Of a stretch of DNA of 64,000 nucleotides, positions 17,680-26,648 are shown in pieces. Every line of letters starts with the position of its first letter. Position 1 is the first letter of the stretch. The stretch lies in assembly GCA_945952045.1 (NCBI GenBank), contig CAMFHE010000011.1, positions 1-64,000 of the forward strand, in the 5' to 3' direction. The position numbers were made by a program, and so were the translations under genes. The notes under the pieces were generated by a model. That model made no database searches. It was not told the DNA's origin and saw only the letters and a program-made list of their open reading frames with translations. This stretch comes from an uncultured Rhizobium sp. (lineage in GTDB: Bacteria; Pseudomonadota; Alphaproteobacteria; Rhizobiales; Rhizobiaceae).

Positions 17680-19416
17680 TTACACGCGTTCCGCCAGCGA
17701 GACGGTGAAAATGCCCCAGGGGTCGATCCGCTGCTCGATCTTGCGGAAACCGGCCGCCGCGACGAGCTGGTCCATCTCCTGCTGGCTGCGTCGGCGCATG
17801 ATCCAGGCCGCACCGCCACGATGCGAGGTCAGCGCACGCGCGATCATCTCGAGCTGCGGATGCCAGGGCTGGCCGGTATAGATGAGCAGGGAGCCCGGCT
17901 GCATCGCCCGCGCCAATCCGCCAAGCGAGGCAACGATCAGGTCATTGTCGGGAAAAAGCTCGTAAAGACCGGAAACGACGGCAAGTGTCGGCGCCGGCGT
18001 CGTCGCGGCCAGCCCGTCGGCATCGAAGGCATCGGCCTTGTGAAAGCTCGCGACGTAGATCAGCCCGCGTTCGACGATCAGCGCCGTGCCCTTCTCGACA
18101 TTGACGGGAGAATAGTCCTGCAGGCGGATGCTTTCCGGCTTCGTGCGCGCCTTCGCCACCGCATCCAGCACGTAACGGCCATGACCGGCAGCGATATCCA
18201 GCACCCGCAGCGGCTTTCCCTCCGCCTTCAGCCGCACGAGCGCCTTGCCGATCAACTCTTCCAGATGAACCTTTCGCTGGCGAATGCCGCGCCAGCCGAT
18301 GGCATCGAGGAATTGCCGGTCGATCAGCCGCCCGCCGGGACCGAGGCCGCGCGCCTTGTCTTCATAGACATAATCGAGCGTCGAGCCGGAATCGAAGCCG
18401 GTGCGGATGCCGGTGGCGATGCCCTTGGAAAACAGCCCGCCAATGCGGATCGAGGCGCGTGTCATCGCCCAGTAAAGACCGCGCAGCGACAAAGGCGGCA
18501 GCGGCGTCGCCAGACGATCCGCCTCATCGCGGGTATGGCCGTTCAGATGCGCGCCGGTGACGTCGACGATGATGGGCGGCGCGGCAAACCGCGCTTCGAT
18601 GAAGGCGCGCACCTTGTTCAGCGCCAGCGCCCGGTCGCGCTCGCCGAGCGTGTCATGATAGAAACCGGGCAGGACATGCCGTTCCTTGATCGTGCTGCCG
18701 AGATTTTCAAAGAAGCGATGCTGCGGCGCGTGGCGCACCACGAAATCGCTGCCGGAAATCAGAAGCTGGGTCGGCACGGTGATCGCCCGTGCATCCGCCA
18801 CCACACGTGCGGCAGCCTCGTATAGTTCCAGCAGGATGTTGGAAGCGATGGGGCGGGTAATCAGCGGATCGGCCTGAAACGAGGCAATGCGCTCGGGATC
18901 ATGGGTCAGAAAGCGCGCCTTGACATAGGAATTGACGAAAAACGTGCCCTTCAGCTTCTGCCAGAGCGCGATACCCTCCTTCGCAAAGGGCACGTAGAGC
19001 TTCACATCGAAGGCCGGCGAGGCCAGAACCAGCGCCCGGATCGGCGGTGCATAATCATGCACCCAGGTCGTCGCCAGCACCGCGCCGACGCTTTGCGCGA
19101 CGACGGCAATCTGATCCATGGCAAAACCGCCGCTTTCGCAGACATGACGGACGAAATAATCGAGATCGCGCACCGAATGGGCAAAGGATGGCGAATGGCC
19201 ACGCTCGCCGGGGGAGCGACCATGTCCGCGCGCATCCCAGGCATAAAAGGCGAAATCGTCGAGGCCGAGTTCTTCCGCGAGATGGGCGACGCGACCGCTG
19301 TGCTCATGGCCGCGATGCAGGAGAATGATTGCGCCCCGCGCCACGCCCGAGCGCGCCGGCCAGTGACGATAAAACAGCGGCGTACCGTCGTGGCTTAAAA
19401 ATTCCGTCTCGATCAT
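17680..19416 (-). CDS. Alpha/beta hydrolase fused to SAM methyltransferase (YnbC type)
   Basis: A 578-residue two-domain protein. Residues 1-290 are a monoacylglycerol-lipase-like alpha/beta hydrolase (oxyanion loop around LLHRGHEHSG, nucleophile in VVAQSVGAV, where the usual first glycine of GxSxG is alanine, and a late histidine in GFYHDTLG). Residues about 350-578 are a class I methyltransferase with SAM motif VLDIAAGHGRYVLDAV. This fusion is the E. coli YnbC architecture. It heads a three-gene leftward operon with the acyltransferase and the CdsA-like enzyme and is divergent from the YnbA-like gene. The chemistry is unproven; removal or transfer of an acyl chain plus methylation of a lipid head group is one possibility. 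Confidence 0.88.
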   Translation of the reverse strand: MIETEFLSHDGTPLFYRHWPARSGVARGAIILLHRGHEHSGRVAHLAEELGLDDFAFYAWDARGHGRSPGERGHSPSFAHSVRDLDYFVRHVCESGGFAMDQIAVVAQSVGAVLATTWVHDYAPPIRALVLASPAFDVKLYVPFAKEGIALWQKLKGTFFVNSYVKARFLTHDPERIASFQADPLITRPIASNILLELYEAAARVVADARAITVPTQLLISGSDFVVRHAPQHRFFENLGSTIKERHVLPGFYHDTLGERDRALALNKVRAFIEARFAAPPIIVDVTGAHLNGHTRDEADRLATPLPPLSLRGLYWAMTRASIRIGGLFSKGIATGIRTGFDSGSTLDYVYEDKARGLGPGGRLIDRQFLDAIGWRGIRQRKVHLEELIGKALVRLKAEGKPLRVLDIAAGHGRYVLDAVAKARTKPESIRLQDYSPVNVEKGTALIVERGLIYVASFHKADAFDADGLAATTPAPTLAVVSGLYELFPDNDLIVASLGGLARAMQPGSLLIYTGQPWHPQLEMIARALTSHRGGAAWIMRRRSQQEMDQLVAAAGFRKIEQRIDPWGIFTVSLAERV

Positions 19417-19549
19417 GCCCCGTCCCCATGCATGCTGTCATATTTCCGCTTGTCAGCAGTATCCGAAAAAGCTCTATCCTCCCCGTCGACAATCTTCGAG
19501 GGAAAATCGTGCCTGTCCAGGGTATCGATCGAAACGAGCACGGATCGCA

Positions 19550-20152
19550 ATGTCAATCTACCGGCTGAAATCCGCCTTCCAGAATCGTCTGCGCCCGCTC
19601 ACCAATCGTCTGGCGCAGGCCGGCGTTACCGCCAATCAGGTCACGCTGGCGGCGATGGCGGTGTCGATCGCGCTCGGTCTCCTGCTTCTTGCCGTTCCCT
19701 CGCCCTCGCTTTTCCTGCTGGTGCCGGTCTGGATGTTCGTGCGCATGGCCTTCAATGCGATCGATGGCATGCTGGCGCGCGAGCATGGGCAAAAAAGCCC
19801 GCTCGGCGGCTATCTCAACGAGGTCGGCGATGTGGTCTCGGATGCCGCCCTCTATGCCCCTTTCGCGCTGGTCGCGCCTTTTTCCACCGCGTGGATCGGT
19901 GCAATCATCTTCCTGGCGTCGCTGACCGAATTCGTCGGCGTGCTCGGCCAGCCACATGGCAATGGCCGGCGCTATGATGGCCCGTTCGGCAAAAGCGACC
20001 GCGCCTTCGTTTTCGGCGCATTGGCGGTATGGATCGCGCTTGAGCGGACGCTTCCAGGCTGGGCCTTCTGGCTGCAGCTCATCCTTTGCCTGGCGCTTGT
20101 GCTGACATGCCTGAACCGCATTCGCGCCGGGCTGAAGCCGTCGATGCCCTAA
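19550..20152 (+). CDS. CDP-alcohol phosphotransferase, YnbA-like
   Basis: A 200-residue membrane protein of the CDP-alcohol phosphotransferase family, which joins a CDP-activated lipid with an alcohol such as inositol, serine or glycerol phosphate. The signature region reads NAIDGMLAREHGQ...GGYLNEVGDVVSD: the DG..AR core is present, but the first and third of the four usual aspartates are asparagine. From memory E. coli YnbA has the same LNE.GDV.SD pattern, so this appears to be a feature of the YnbA subfamily. The ATG at 19550 starts a protein aligned with YnbA; an upstream open frame is ignored. It is divergent from the ynbC-like gene by 133 bases and ends one base before the convergent AraC gene. 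Confidence 0.85.
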   Translation: MSIYRLKSAFQNRLRPLTNRLAQAGVTANQVTLAAMAVSIALGLLLLAVPSPSLFLLVPVWMFVRMAFNAIDGMLAREHGQKSPLGGYLNEVGDVVSDAALYAPFALVAPFSTAWIGAIIFLASLTEFVGVLGQPHGNGRRYDGPFGKSDRAFVFGALAVWIALERTLPGWAFWLQLILCLALVLTCLNRIRAGLKPSMP

Positions 20153-21211
20153 TTAGGTTCCCGCCGAAACGCGCTGGCGCGCCTGCTTGGGCGTCAGGCC
20201 GAAATGGGCGCGAAAGGCGGAGGTGAAACTCGCCTGATGGCGGAAGCCGACGGCATGCGACACTTCGGCAATCGGCAGCGCGCCGGCGACCAGCAGTTCC
20301 ATGGCGCGGTCCATGCGGTAACGGTTGCGGTAGGCGAAGATCGTCGTGCCGTACAGCAGGCGAAAACCACCCTTGAGTTTGGTTGCGTTGGTGCCGAGCT
20401 TTCTGGCCAGATTGGGAATGGTCAGCGTTTCGGAAAAATCGGTCGCCAGGATTTCCTGCGCCCGTTTGAACATCGCCAGTTCCCGAGCCGTGAAGACGAT
20501 GGAATCCTCCTCGGCGCGGCTGCCGCGATCGATGGCATCGGCAGAGAGCGCCAAGAGTTCGACGATACGCGCCATTGCCAGCGGCAGATCGCGCCGCCCC
20601 TCGAAGCCGAGGCCGAACAGGTCGCGCAACACCCGCAGGAATTCGAGATCGATCTTCTGTTCGATCATCGCCATCGTGCCATCGGCGGGATGCAGCAATT
20701 GCCGCACCGCGCCGCGCGCGGCATCGAGAGCAAAGCTGTCTTCCAGTAAGGCCGGGCGCACATAAAGGCTCGCCATCTTGTAAGCGCCTGGCTGGCAGAC
20801 GACATCGTAAGCCATGCCGAACGCTTGCTGGCAGGCCATCAGCGAAATATTGGCCGGCGCCGTCGCGTCGTCCGCCTGCGGCAAGTTCAACGCAACCGGG
20901 CCTTCGAGCAGAAAATGAAACTCGACCAGCCCTTCGGCAACCACATGTTCATGGCGCACGCCCTCGAAGCTGCAATCGGTGAGCACGGCGAAGATATCGT
21001 CGCCGAGCGACAGGAAACGCCAGAAACCGCTGCCGTCGTCCGAAGGCAGATCGACGCGGGCGTGGAACAGGCGCAGGCGCGGGTCGGCGGTCTTCGAAAT
21101 CTCGTCGCTCTCGGCAAGCTTGGCGAAGGCGGCAGCCACCGTTCGTTCCCCGGCGCCGAGAAAGGCGCGGAAAAGGCCCTTCTCCTTCGCCATGCTGTCA
21201 CCACTGCTCAT
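20153..21211 (-). CDS. AraC-family regulator, PchR-like
   Basis: A 352-residue regulator with an AraC/XylS DNA-binding domain at the C-terminus (IPNLARKLGTNATKLKGGFR and PIAEVSHAVGFRHQASFTSA) and a PchR-like arrangement with an N-terminal sensor of about 230 residues. Start candidates are ATG 21211 and, six codons later, ATG 21193 (MAKEKG). It lies 77 bases downstream of ubiX on the same strand, and so next to an aromatic-acid type cluster, which it may control. It could also act on the ynb-like lipid genes on its other side. The stop codon abuts that of the convergent CDP-alcohol phosphotransferase gene. Confidence 0.85.
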   Translation of the reverse strand: MSSGDSMAKEKGLFRAFLGAGERTVAAAFAKLAESDEISKTADPRLRLFHARVDLPSDDGSGFWRFLSLGDDIFAVLTDCSFEGVRHEHVVAEGLVEFHFLLEGPVALNLPQADDATAPANISLMACQQAFGMAYDVVCQPGAYKMASLYVRPALLEDSFALDAARGAVRQLLHPADGTMAMIEQKIDLEFLRVLRDLFGLGFEGRRDLPLAMARIVELLALSADAIDRGSRAEEDSIVFTARELAMFKRAQEILATDFSETLTIPNLARKLGTNATKLKGGFRLLYGTTIFAYRNRYRMDRAMELLVAGALPIAEVSHAVGFRHQASFTSAFRAHFGLTPKQARQRVSAGT

Positions 21212-21288
21212 TGCCGATTCCCGATCATCGTCGGGGCGGACAATAGGCCATCGTTCCAGGGGTGACAAGAAATGGCGCCGACGGGAAA

Positions 21289-21858
21289 TCAGCCCGGATC
21301 CTTCCAGCGGCGGGCAAGGCCCGTATCGATACCGAAAAGATCGAGCACGCGCCCGATCGAATGATCGATCATATCCTCCAGCGTCGCCGGTTTCGCGTAG
21401 AAGGCCGGTAAAGGCGGGGCGATGACCGCACCCATTTCGGCCAATTGGGTCATGGTGCGCAGATGACCGAGATGGAAGGGCGTTTCGCGCACCATCAGCA
21501 CCAGCGGCCGCCGCTCCTTCAGCGTCACGTCGGCGGCGCGCGTCAACAGGCCGGAGGTGACGCCGGTGGCGATTTCCGACATGGAGCGCACCGAACAGGG
21601 CGCCACCACCATGCCCATCGCCCGGAACGAGCCCGAGGCAATGCCGGCGCCGATATCCGTCTGCGCATGCCAATGGCTGGCGAGAGCCCTGACATCGGCA
21701 ACCTTCAGCGCCGTCTCATGCGCGAGCGTCACCTCGGCCGAGCGCGACATGACCAGATGGGTCTCGATGCCGGCGTCGCGCAGCACTTCCAGCATGCGAA
21801 CGCCGTAGATGACGCCAGATGCTCCGGAAATGCCGACGACGATGCGTTTTTCTGTCAT
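21289..21858 (-). CDS. ubiX: UbiX-type flavin prenyltransferase
   Basis: A 189-residue UbiX/Pad1 family protein. The N-terminal GISGASGVIYGVRMLEVL is the FMN-binding signature, and MVVAPCSVRSMSEIATG and MVRETPFHLGHLRTM are the conserved middle and late motifs. UbiX prenylates FMN with dimethylallyl phosphate to give the cofactor that UbiD decarboxylases need; a ubiD gene lies nearby at 23436. The ATG at 21858 is used; a TTG four codons earlier directly follows the stop of the aldehyde dehydrogenase gene, so the two genes are coupled. Whether this copy also serves ubiquinone synthesis cannot be told. Confidence 0.92.
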   Translation of the reverse strand: MTEKRIVVGISGASGVIYGVRMLEVLRDAGIETHLVMSRSAEVTLAHETALKVADVRALASHWHAQTDIGAGIASGSFRAMGMVVAPCSVRSMSEIATGVTSGLLTRAADVTLKERRPLVLMVRETPFHLGHLRTMTQLAEMGAVIAPPLPAFYAKPATLEDMIDHSIGRVLDLFGIDTGLARRWKDPG

Positions 21859-21870
21859 GGATACAATCAA

Positions 21871-23262
21871 TTAGGCGGCATTGGAGCGAATGACAATGGC
21901 CTTCTTGCGCAGGAAACGCCGGAAACCGCCATAGCCGTAACGGCTGCCGCCGAGACCCGAGCAACCGAAGGCGGTCTTTTCCGCCTTCGCGCCGACGCCG
22001 CCCATCGTGTCGAAGTCATTGATCCACAAGCCGCCGGCATCGATGCGGCTGCCGATGGCGATGGCTTTTGCCTCCTCACCGATGACAGCCGCCGACAGGC
22101 CGAATTCGGTGTCGTTGGCAAGCCGCACGGCCTCTTCTTCCGTATCGAAGGCCATGATCGGCACGATGGGGCCAAAGGTCTCGTCGCGCATGATCGCCAT
22201 GTCCTGCGTCACGTTGACCAAAACGGTCGGCTCGCACCACAACCCGCCCTTGTGTTCGACGATGCCGCCGCCGGTCAGCACTTTCGCGCCCTTGGCGATG
22301 GCGTCGGCGATCTGTTCGCGCAGGATTTCCGCCTGGCGGGCGAAAATGACCGGGCCAAGCTCGCCCGATTTGATGTCGTCCGTGTTCATGGTCAGCGCCT
22401 GCATGCGCGCCACGACGCGGTCGCAGACCGCATCGTAGACGCCGCGCTGCACATAGACGCGCTCGATGGCGCAGCAGAGCTGGCCGGAATTTTCCACCGA
22501 GCCGCGCACGATAATCTCGGCGGCGAAATCCGGCTCGGCGCTATCGAGCACCACTGCAGGATCGCTGCCGCCGAGTTCGAGGAACACGGTCTTGAACTGC
22601 GACGCCGCCCGCTCCTGCACCTTGCGGCCGGTGCGCACCGAACCGGTGAAGACAAGCGTATCGGTGAGATCGACGATGCTGGCGCCCGTTTCGCCATCGC
22701 CTTCGAAGACGTCGAGCACGTCGCGCAAATGCTCGACCTCGGCAATCGCCTGCCGGAACGGCTGGATGAAGCGCGGCGTGACTTCCGAGGGCTTGATCGC
22801 CACGGCTGAGCCGGCGAGCAGCGCGGTGATCGCGTCGATCATGCAAAGGATCAGCGGATAGTTCCACGGCGAGACGATGCCGACCAGTTCATAGGGCACA
22901 TGTTGCTGCTGGAAACGCAGGGTGGGATCGGAGGAGGTGCCGCTCGCCTCGGCAAGCGCGTCGGCCGCCGTGGCGCAGCGCATGCGGGTGATGCCCTTCA
23001 GCCCCTCGATCTCGTTGACCGACCATTCGTAGCGGCCGGTATCGTCGCACAGCGCTTTCAGGATTGCGTCGTAGTGGCGGTCGACGGCATCGCAGAGGTC
23101 GAGCATCGCCTTGGCGCGGCCATCGATGCCGAGCGCGTTCCAGGCCGGCTGGGCGGCGCGCAATTCGGCGCAGCGCGCGGCAAGCTGCGGCGCATCGAGC
23201 GGGGTGATCGCATAATCGGCCTCGCCGGTGCGCGGATTGCGGATCTGGAGCGTGCGGGTCAT
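21871..23262 (-). CDS. Aldehyde dehydrogenase (NAD(P)-dependent)
   Basis: A 463-residue member of the aldehyde dehydrogenase superfamily. The catalytic cysteine is in VENSGQLCCAIERVYV, the general-base glutamate in VFLELGGSDPAVVL, and the cofactor-site sequence PWNYPL is present. It would oxidise an aldehyde to the acid; its size and motifs fit the succinate-semialdehyde/vanillin/coniferyl aldehyde group, not a precise substrate. It is the first gene of the leftward unit with ubiX and is divergent from ubiD over a 173-base gap that contains palindromic and direct repeats. An aldehyde oxidised to an aromatic acid, then decarboxylated by UbiD, is a plausible sequence of steps. Confidence 0.9.
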   Translation of the reverse strand: MTRTLQIRNPRTGEADYAITPLDAPQLAARCAELRAAQPAWNALGIDGRAKAMLDLCDAVDRHYDAILKALCDDTGRYEWSVNEIEGLKGITRMRCATAADALAEASGTSSDPTLRFQQQHVPYELVGIVSPWNYPLILCMIDAITALLAGSAVAIKPSEVTPRFIQPFRQAIAEVEHLRDVLDVFEGDGETGASIVDLTDTLVFTGSVRTGRKVQERAASQFKTVFLELGGSDPAVVLDSAEPDFAAEIIVRGSVENSGQLCCAIERVYVQRGVYDAVCDRVVARMQALTMNTDDIKSGELGPVIFARQAEILREQIADAIAKGAKVLTGGGIVEHKGGLWCEPTVLVNVTQDMAIMRDETFGPIVPIMAFDTEEEAVRLANDTEFGLSAAVIGEEAKAIAIGSRIDAGGLWINDFDTMGGVGAKAEKTAFGCSGLGGSRYGYGGFRRFLRKKAIVIRSNAA

Positions 23263-23323
23263 GACGGAATTCCTCTGGGGCTTTTGCTTGAGAATGTCGA
23301 ACCTGGGCGGGGCTGCAAAGAGC

Positions 23324-23384
23324 GGACAAACGGGGATTGCCGATTTCCAAAAATTTTGGACTGCCGGGACAAAAGCGCGGATTG
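23324..23384. promoter_or_regulatory. Divergent promoter with palindrome and flanking direct repeats
   Basis: The gap between the aldehyde dehydrogenase and ubiD genes holds a perfect 15-base palindrome TCCAAAAATTTTGGA (23346-23360). It is flanked evenly by two copies of GGACAAA...GGATTG (23324-23339 and 23367-23384), 43 bases apart. Tandem repeats of this kind suit an AraC-type activator such as the one at 20153-21211. The sequence pattern is seen; the binding protein is inferred. Confidence 0.4.
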
Positions 23385-23435
23385 TTATCGCCGCGGCGAA
23401 GCGGCTTTACTCGTCAGGACAACAGGGAGACCATC

Positions 23436-24764
23436 ATGCGCCAATTCATCGACGACCTTCAAAAACGCGGCGAGCTTGCCGTGGTGCGCCGGCCGGTCGA
23501 TCCCTGCCACCAGCTCGCCGCCGTCACCAAGGCAGTGCAGAAGGCGGGCGAGCAGGCGGTGCTGTTCGAAAATGTCGCGGGCAGCAGCCTGCCTGTCGTC
23601 TCCAACCTGTTCGGCAGCCATGAGCGCCTGCGCCGGCTGATCGGCGCCGGCGAAAAAACCTTCTGCCAGCGCTGGATCGAGTTGACCGACGCCTGCCTTG
23701 CCGGCCGCGACGCCGATGTGGTGGAAGCCGCCCCCGCCTCGGTTACAGCGGAGTTTCGTGACGGCACACTCTCCGACCTGCCGGCAATCACCTATCACGA
23801 GCGCGATGCCGGCCCCTATTTCACCTCGGCGATCTTTCTGGCGAAGGAGCCGGATAGCGGCGTGCCGAACCTCTCCTTTCACCGCTCCATGTATGTCTCG
23901 GACAGTGAATTGCGGGTGCGGCTCGGCGGCACCCACGATCTCGCCCGCTACCAGGCCAAGGCAGAGGCGCGCGGCGAACCGCTGGAGGCGGCGCTGCTGC
24001 TCTCTTGCCCGCCGGAGCTTTTCATGGCGGCGTGCGCCTCCCTGCCCTACGAGGCCTCGGAACTGGTGATGGCGGCACAGATCACCGGCGGCAAGATCCC
24101 CATGCGACCCTGCAAGACCATTAATCTCGATGTTCCCGCGTCCGTCGATATCGTCGTCGAGGGACGTTTCCTGCCGAACGTCAAGCGGCCGGAAGGGCCG
24201 TTCGGCGAGTTCATGGGCAATTATGTCGGCGTCGGCGACAACCATGTCTTCGAAGTCACCCATGTCAGCTACCGGCCGGATGCCGTCTTCCACGGGTTGC
24301 TCTGCGGCTCGCCGGAGGATCTGCGGCCGCTGGAAGCGGTGACGGCGGCGCGCGTCTACCGCCATGTGTCGTCGCAGATGCCGGGCGTGCTCGACGTCTG
24401 CTGCCGGCCGAACGTAATGATCTCGATCATCAAAATCCGCAAGACCTATGAGGGACAGGGCAAGCATGCGATCCTCGCCGCCCTAGGCTCGCATCTCGAT
24501 TACAACAAGGTGGTGATCGTCGTCGACGAGGATGTCGACATCTACAATCTCGACGACGTAATGTGGGCCTATATGACCCGTGGCCGGGCCGATACCCGCG
24601 CCATGATCCTTGAGGATATCCCCGGCTTCTATCGCGATCCGCATAAGGATCATTGGGGGCGGCTGTGTATCGACGCCACCATGCCCTTCGGCCGCGAGGC
24701 GGAATTCGCCCGCAAGCGCGTGCCCGGCGAAGATGACATCGATCTTGCCGCATGGCTGGCGTGA
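23436..24764 (+). CDS. UbiD-family prenyl-FMN decarboxylase
   Basis: A 442-residue UbiD family (de)carboxylase. The catalytic glutamates sit in RPEGPFGEFMG, and ITGGKIPMRPCKTINLD lies before them in the prenylated-FMN region. These enzymes reversibly decarboxylate aromatic or alpha,beta-unsaturated acids using the cofactor made by UbiX, encoded at 21289. Length is shorter than E. coli UbiD (about 497 residues). The ATG at 23436 follows AGGGAGACCATC and is preferred to an in-frame codon about 100 bases upstream that would add an unlikely basic leader. The stop overlaps the next gene by 13 bases. Context points to catabolism rather than ubiquinone synthesis. Confidence 0.9.
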   Translation: MRQFIDDLQKRGELAVVRRPVDPCHQLAAVTKAVQKAGEQAVLFENVAGSSLPVVSNLFGSHERLRRLIGAGEKTFCQRWIELTDACLAGRDADVVEAAPASVTAEFRDGTLSDLPAITYHERDAGPYFTSAIFLAKEPDSGVPNLSFHRSMYVSDSELRVRLGGTHDLARYQAKAEARGEPLEAALLLSCPPELFMAACASLPYEASELVMAAQITGGKIPMRPCKTINLDVPASVDIVVEGRFLPNVKRPEGPFGEFMGNYVGVGDNHVFEVTHVSYRPDAVFHGLLCGSPEDLRPLEAVTAARVYRHVSSQMPGVLDVCCRPNVMISIIKIRKTYEGQGKHAILAALGSHLDYNKVVIVVDEDVDIYNLDDVMWAYMTRGRADTRAMILEDIPGFYRDPHKDHWGRLCIDATMPFGREAEFARKRVPGEDDIDLAAWLA

Positions 24765-26092
24765 GCGCGGATATGCCGGGCAAGCGCATCGCCGTCATCG
24801 GCGCCGGCATTGCCGGGCTGACCGCGGCGCGGCGGCTGCGGCAGCAGGGCCATATCGTGAAAATACTGGAGGCCGGGCGGGTTCCGGGCGGGCGCGTCGG
24901 CGAACGCATGGTGCGCGGCATTCGCTTCAATGCCGGGGCGCGGCTCGTCTATGCTTTCAGCAAGCCCTTCAACGCCCTGCTCGACGAGATCGGCCTGACG
25001 CCGGCGCTGGTCCCGGTGCGCCGCCTCTCGGCGGAATGCGTCGGCCCGGGGGATCGCTGGACGGTGGAGCTGATGCCGGGCCTCAAAAGCCTGCTGACAC
25101 CCGGCCTGTCGCTTGCCGAGCGCCTGCGCTTCGTTTCCTTCGGCCTTGCCGCGCTAGCGTCGAGCACCGATCCCGACGACGCCGCCTCGGCGCTCGATGC
25201 GGATGCCGTGACGCTCTCCGACTATACCCGCGACCGCCTCGGCGCGAATGTGCTGGAGCGCATGATCGCGCCGGTGTTTCGCGGCACGCGCTGCTGGAAC
25301 CCGGAAGAGGTTTCCGCCGCCTTCTTCGCCTCGACCGCACCGCATCTCGTCGGCAAGGACACCGTGCATGTGTTCAAGGGCGGCATGGGCCGGCTGCCGC
25401 AGGCGCTGGCCGAAGGGCTAACCATCGAATGCGACACCCGCGTCACCGGCGTTGAACCGCCGGGCGACGGCCCCTGCCGCATCCATGCCGAGCGGGACGG
25501 CCAGCCCCTTGTCCACGAGGCCGATCTGGTGGTCTGCGCCACCGAGGGTTCGCTCGCATCAAGCCTGTTTGCCGATCTCGATCCCGAGACGCGCGCCTTC
25601 TTTTCCGGCGTGCGCTACAATTCCCTCGGCATCGTCCATTACCGGCTGAACCGGCAGGTCGAGCCGGCGATGCAGTTCTTCACCCGCGCCGCCGCCGGCC
25701 CGATCGCCACCTGGCAACAGGGGCCCGGTAATGCGGCGACCGGCGAAGCGGCGCAGCTTTATGCCCAGCTCTCGCCGGAGGCGGTGCAGGAGGCAATCGA
25801 CCGCGACATGACCGACCGGCTGGACGAACTGGTGCGAGACGGTGTCCGCACCCTCTATCCCAACCTCGACCGCGATTGCGCCGACCGGCACAATCAATGG
25901 ATCGCCCGCATGCTGCCGGTCTTCTACCCCGGCTATGCCAAATCCGTCGCCGCTTTTCGCGAGCGGCAATCGGCAATGGCGCGGCGGGTGTATTTCTGCG
26001 GCGACTATCTGGCGCAGGCGTTGATAACAGGGGCCGCCGCCAGCGGCGAACGCGCCGCGCGCGATATTATCAGCCATTGGGGGGCGTCATGA
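24752..26092 (+). CDS. FAD-dependent amine-oxidase/protoporphyrinogen-oxidase-like protein
   Basis: A 446-residue flavoprotein. The N-terminal dinucleotide-binding motif is RIAVIGAGIAGLTAARRLRQ, followed by the amine-oxidase style EAGRVPGGRVGERM. A C-terminal FAD contact is seen in RVYFCGDYLAQALITGA. The fold fits HemY-like protoporphyrinogen oxidases, amine oxidases and phytoene desaturases; here it probably oxidises an intermediate of the UbiD pathway, but that is inference. The start may be ATG 24752, inside the end of ubiD, or ATG 24773 (MPGKRIAV). The next gene overlaps its stop by four bases, so the three genes form one operon. Confidence 0.82.
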   Translation: MAGVSADMPGKRIAVIGAGIAGLTAARRLRQQGHIVKILEAGRVPGGRVGERMVRGIRFNAGARLVYAFSKPFNALLDEIGLTPALVPVRRLSAECVGPGDRWTVELMPGLKSLLTPGLSLAERLRFVSFGLAALASSTDPDDAASALDADAVTLSDYTRDRLGANVLERMIAPVFRGTRCWNPEEVSAAFFASTAPHLVGKDTVHVFKGGMGRLPQALAEGLTIECDTRVTGVEPPGDGPCRIHAERDGQPLVHEADLVVCATEGSLASSLFADLDPETRAFFSGVRYNSLGIVHYRLNRQVEPAMQFFTRAAAGPIATWQQGPGNAATGEAAQLYAQLSPEAVQEAIDRDMTDRLDELVRDGVRTLYPNLDRDCADRHNQWIARMLPVFYPGYAKSVAAFRERQSAMARRVYFCGDYLAQALITGAAASGERAARDIISHWGAS

Positions 26093-26598
26093 GCCCCCTG
26101 CCCGCCCATCCCGCCTGGGATTTCGTCACCCGTCTCTATGCCGCGCCCGGTGTCGCGCCGGCCTGCCTGCGGCTGCAGCGCGTCCATGATATCGACGTGA
26201 CGCTGATGCTGTTCTGTCTGTGGCGCGGCACGGTCTGTGATGCGCCGCTGACGCCCCATCTGCCGAACCTGATGGCGACGGCGGCGACCTGGCGCACGTC
26301 CGTCGTGTTGCCGATCCGGCAGGCCCGGCAATGGCTGAAGGCCGAAGCGACGGCCGATTCGGCGCTGGACGGCGTCTACCGGCGGGTGCTGTCGGCGGAA
26401 ATCGAATGCGAGCAGGCCGAGTTGCTGGCCCTCGTCGAGCAGGCCGATACCCTTTGCAACGCAACCATGGACGGCCCCTTCCCGGAGGTCATGGCCGCCA
26501 ATGTCGCTGCCCTGTTCGATGCCGCCGGCATCGCGCCGAGCGGAGAGGATCGCGCCGCCCTCGCCGTCATCCTGAACGCCGCCGGCGCGGCGTGCTGA
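26089..26598 (+). CDS. TIGR02444-type small protein
   Basis: A 169-residue protein whose N-terminal half (WDFVTRLYAAPGVAPACLRL followed by Q.VH..DVTLMLFCLW) matches the TIGR02444 family as I remember it, a group of unknown function found mostly in proteobacteria. It has no signal peptide, no membrane segment and no catalytic motif that I can name. The ATG overlaps the stop of the FAD oxidoreductase gene by four bases (ATGA), so they are translationally coupled. A small accessory subunit of that oxidoreductase is possible. Confidence 0.75.
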   Translation: MSPLPAHPAWDFVTRLYAAPGVAPACLRLQRVHDIDVTLMLFCLWRGTVCDAPLTPHLPNLMATAATWRTSVVLPIRQARQWLKAEATADSALDGVYRRVLSAEIECEQAELLALVEQADTLCNATMDGPFPEVMAANVAALFDAAGIAPSGEDRAALAVILNAAGAAC

Positions 26599-26648
26599 GC
26601 CTCAGCGCATCCTTTTCATAATCCCCAAAGAAACCGAGGAGTTGATCC

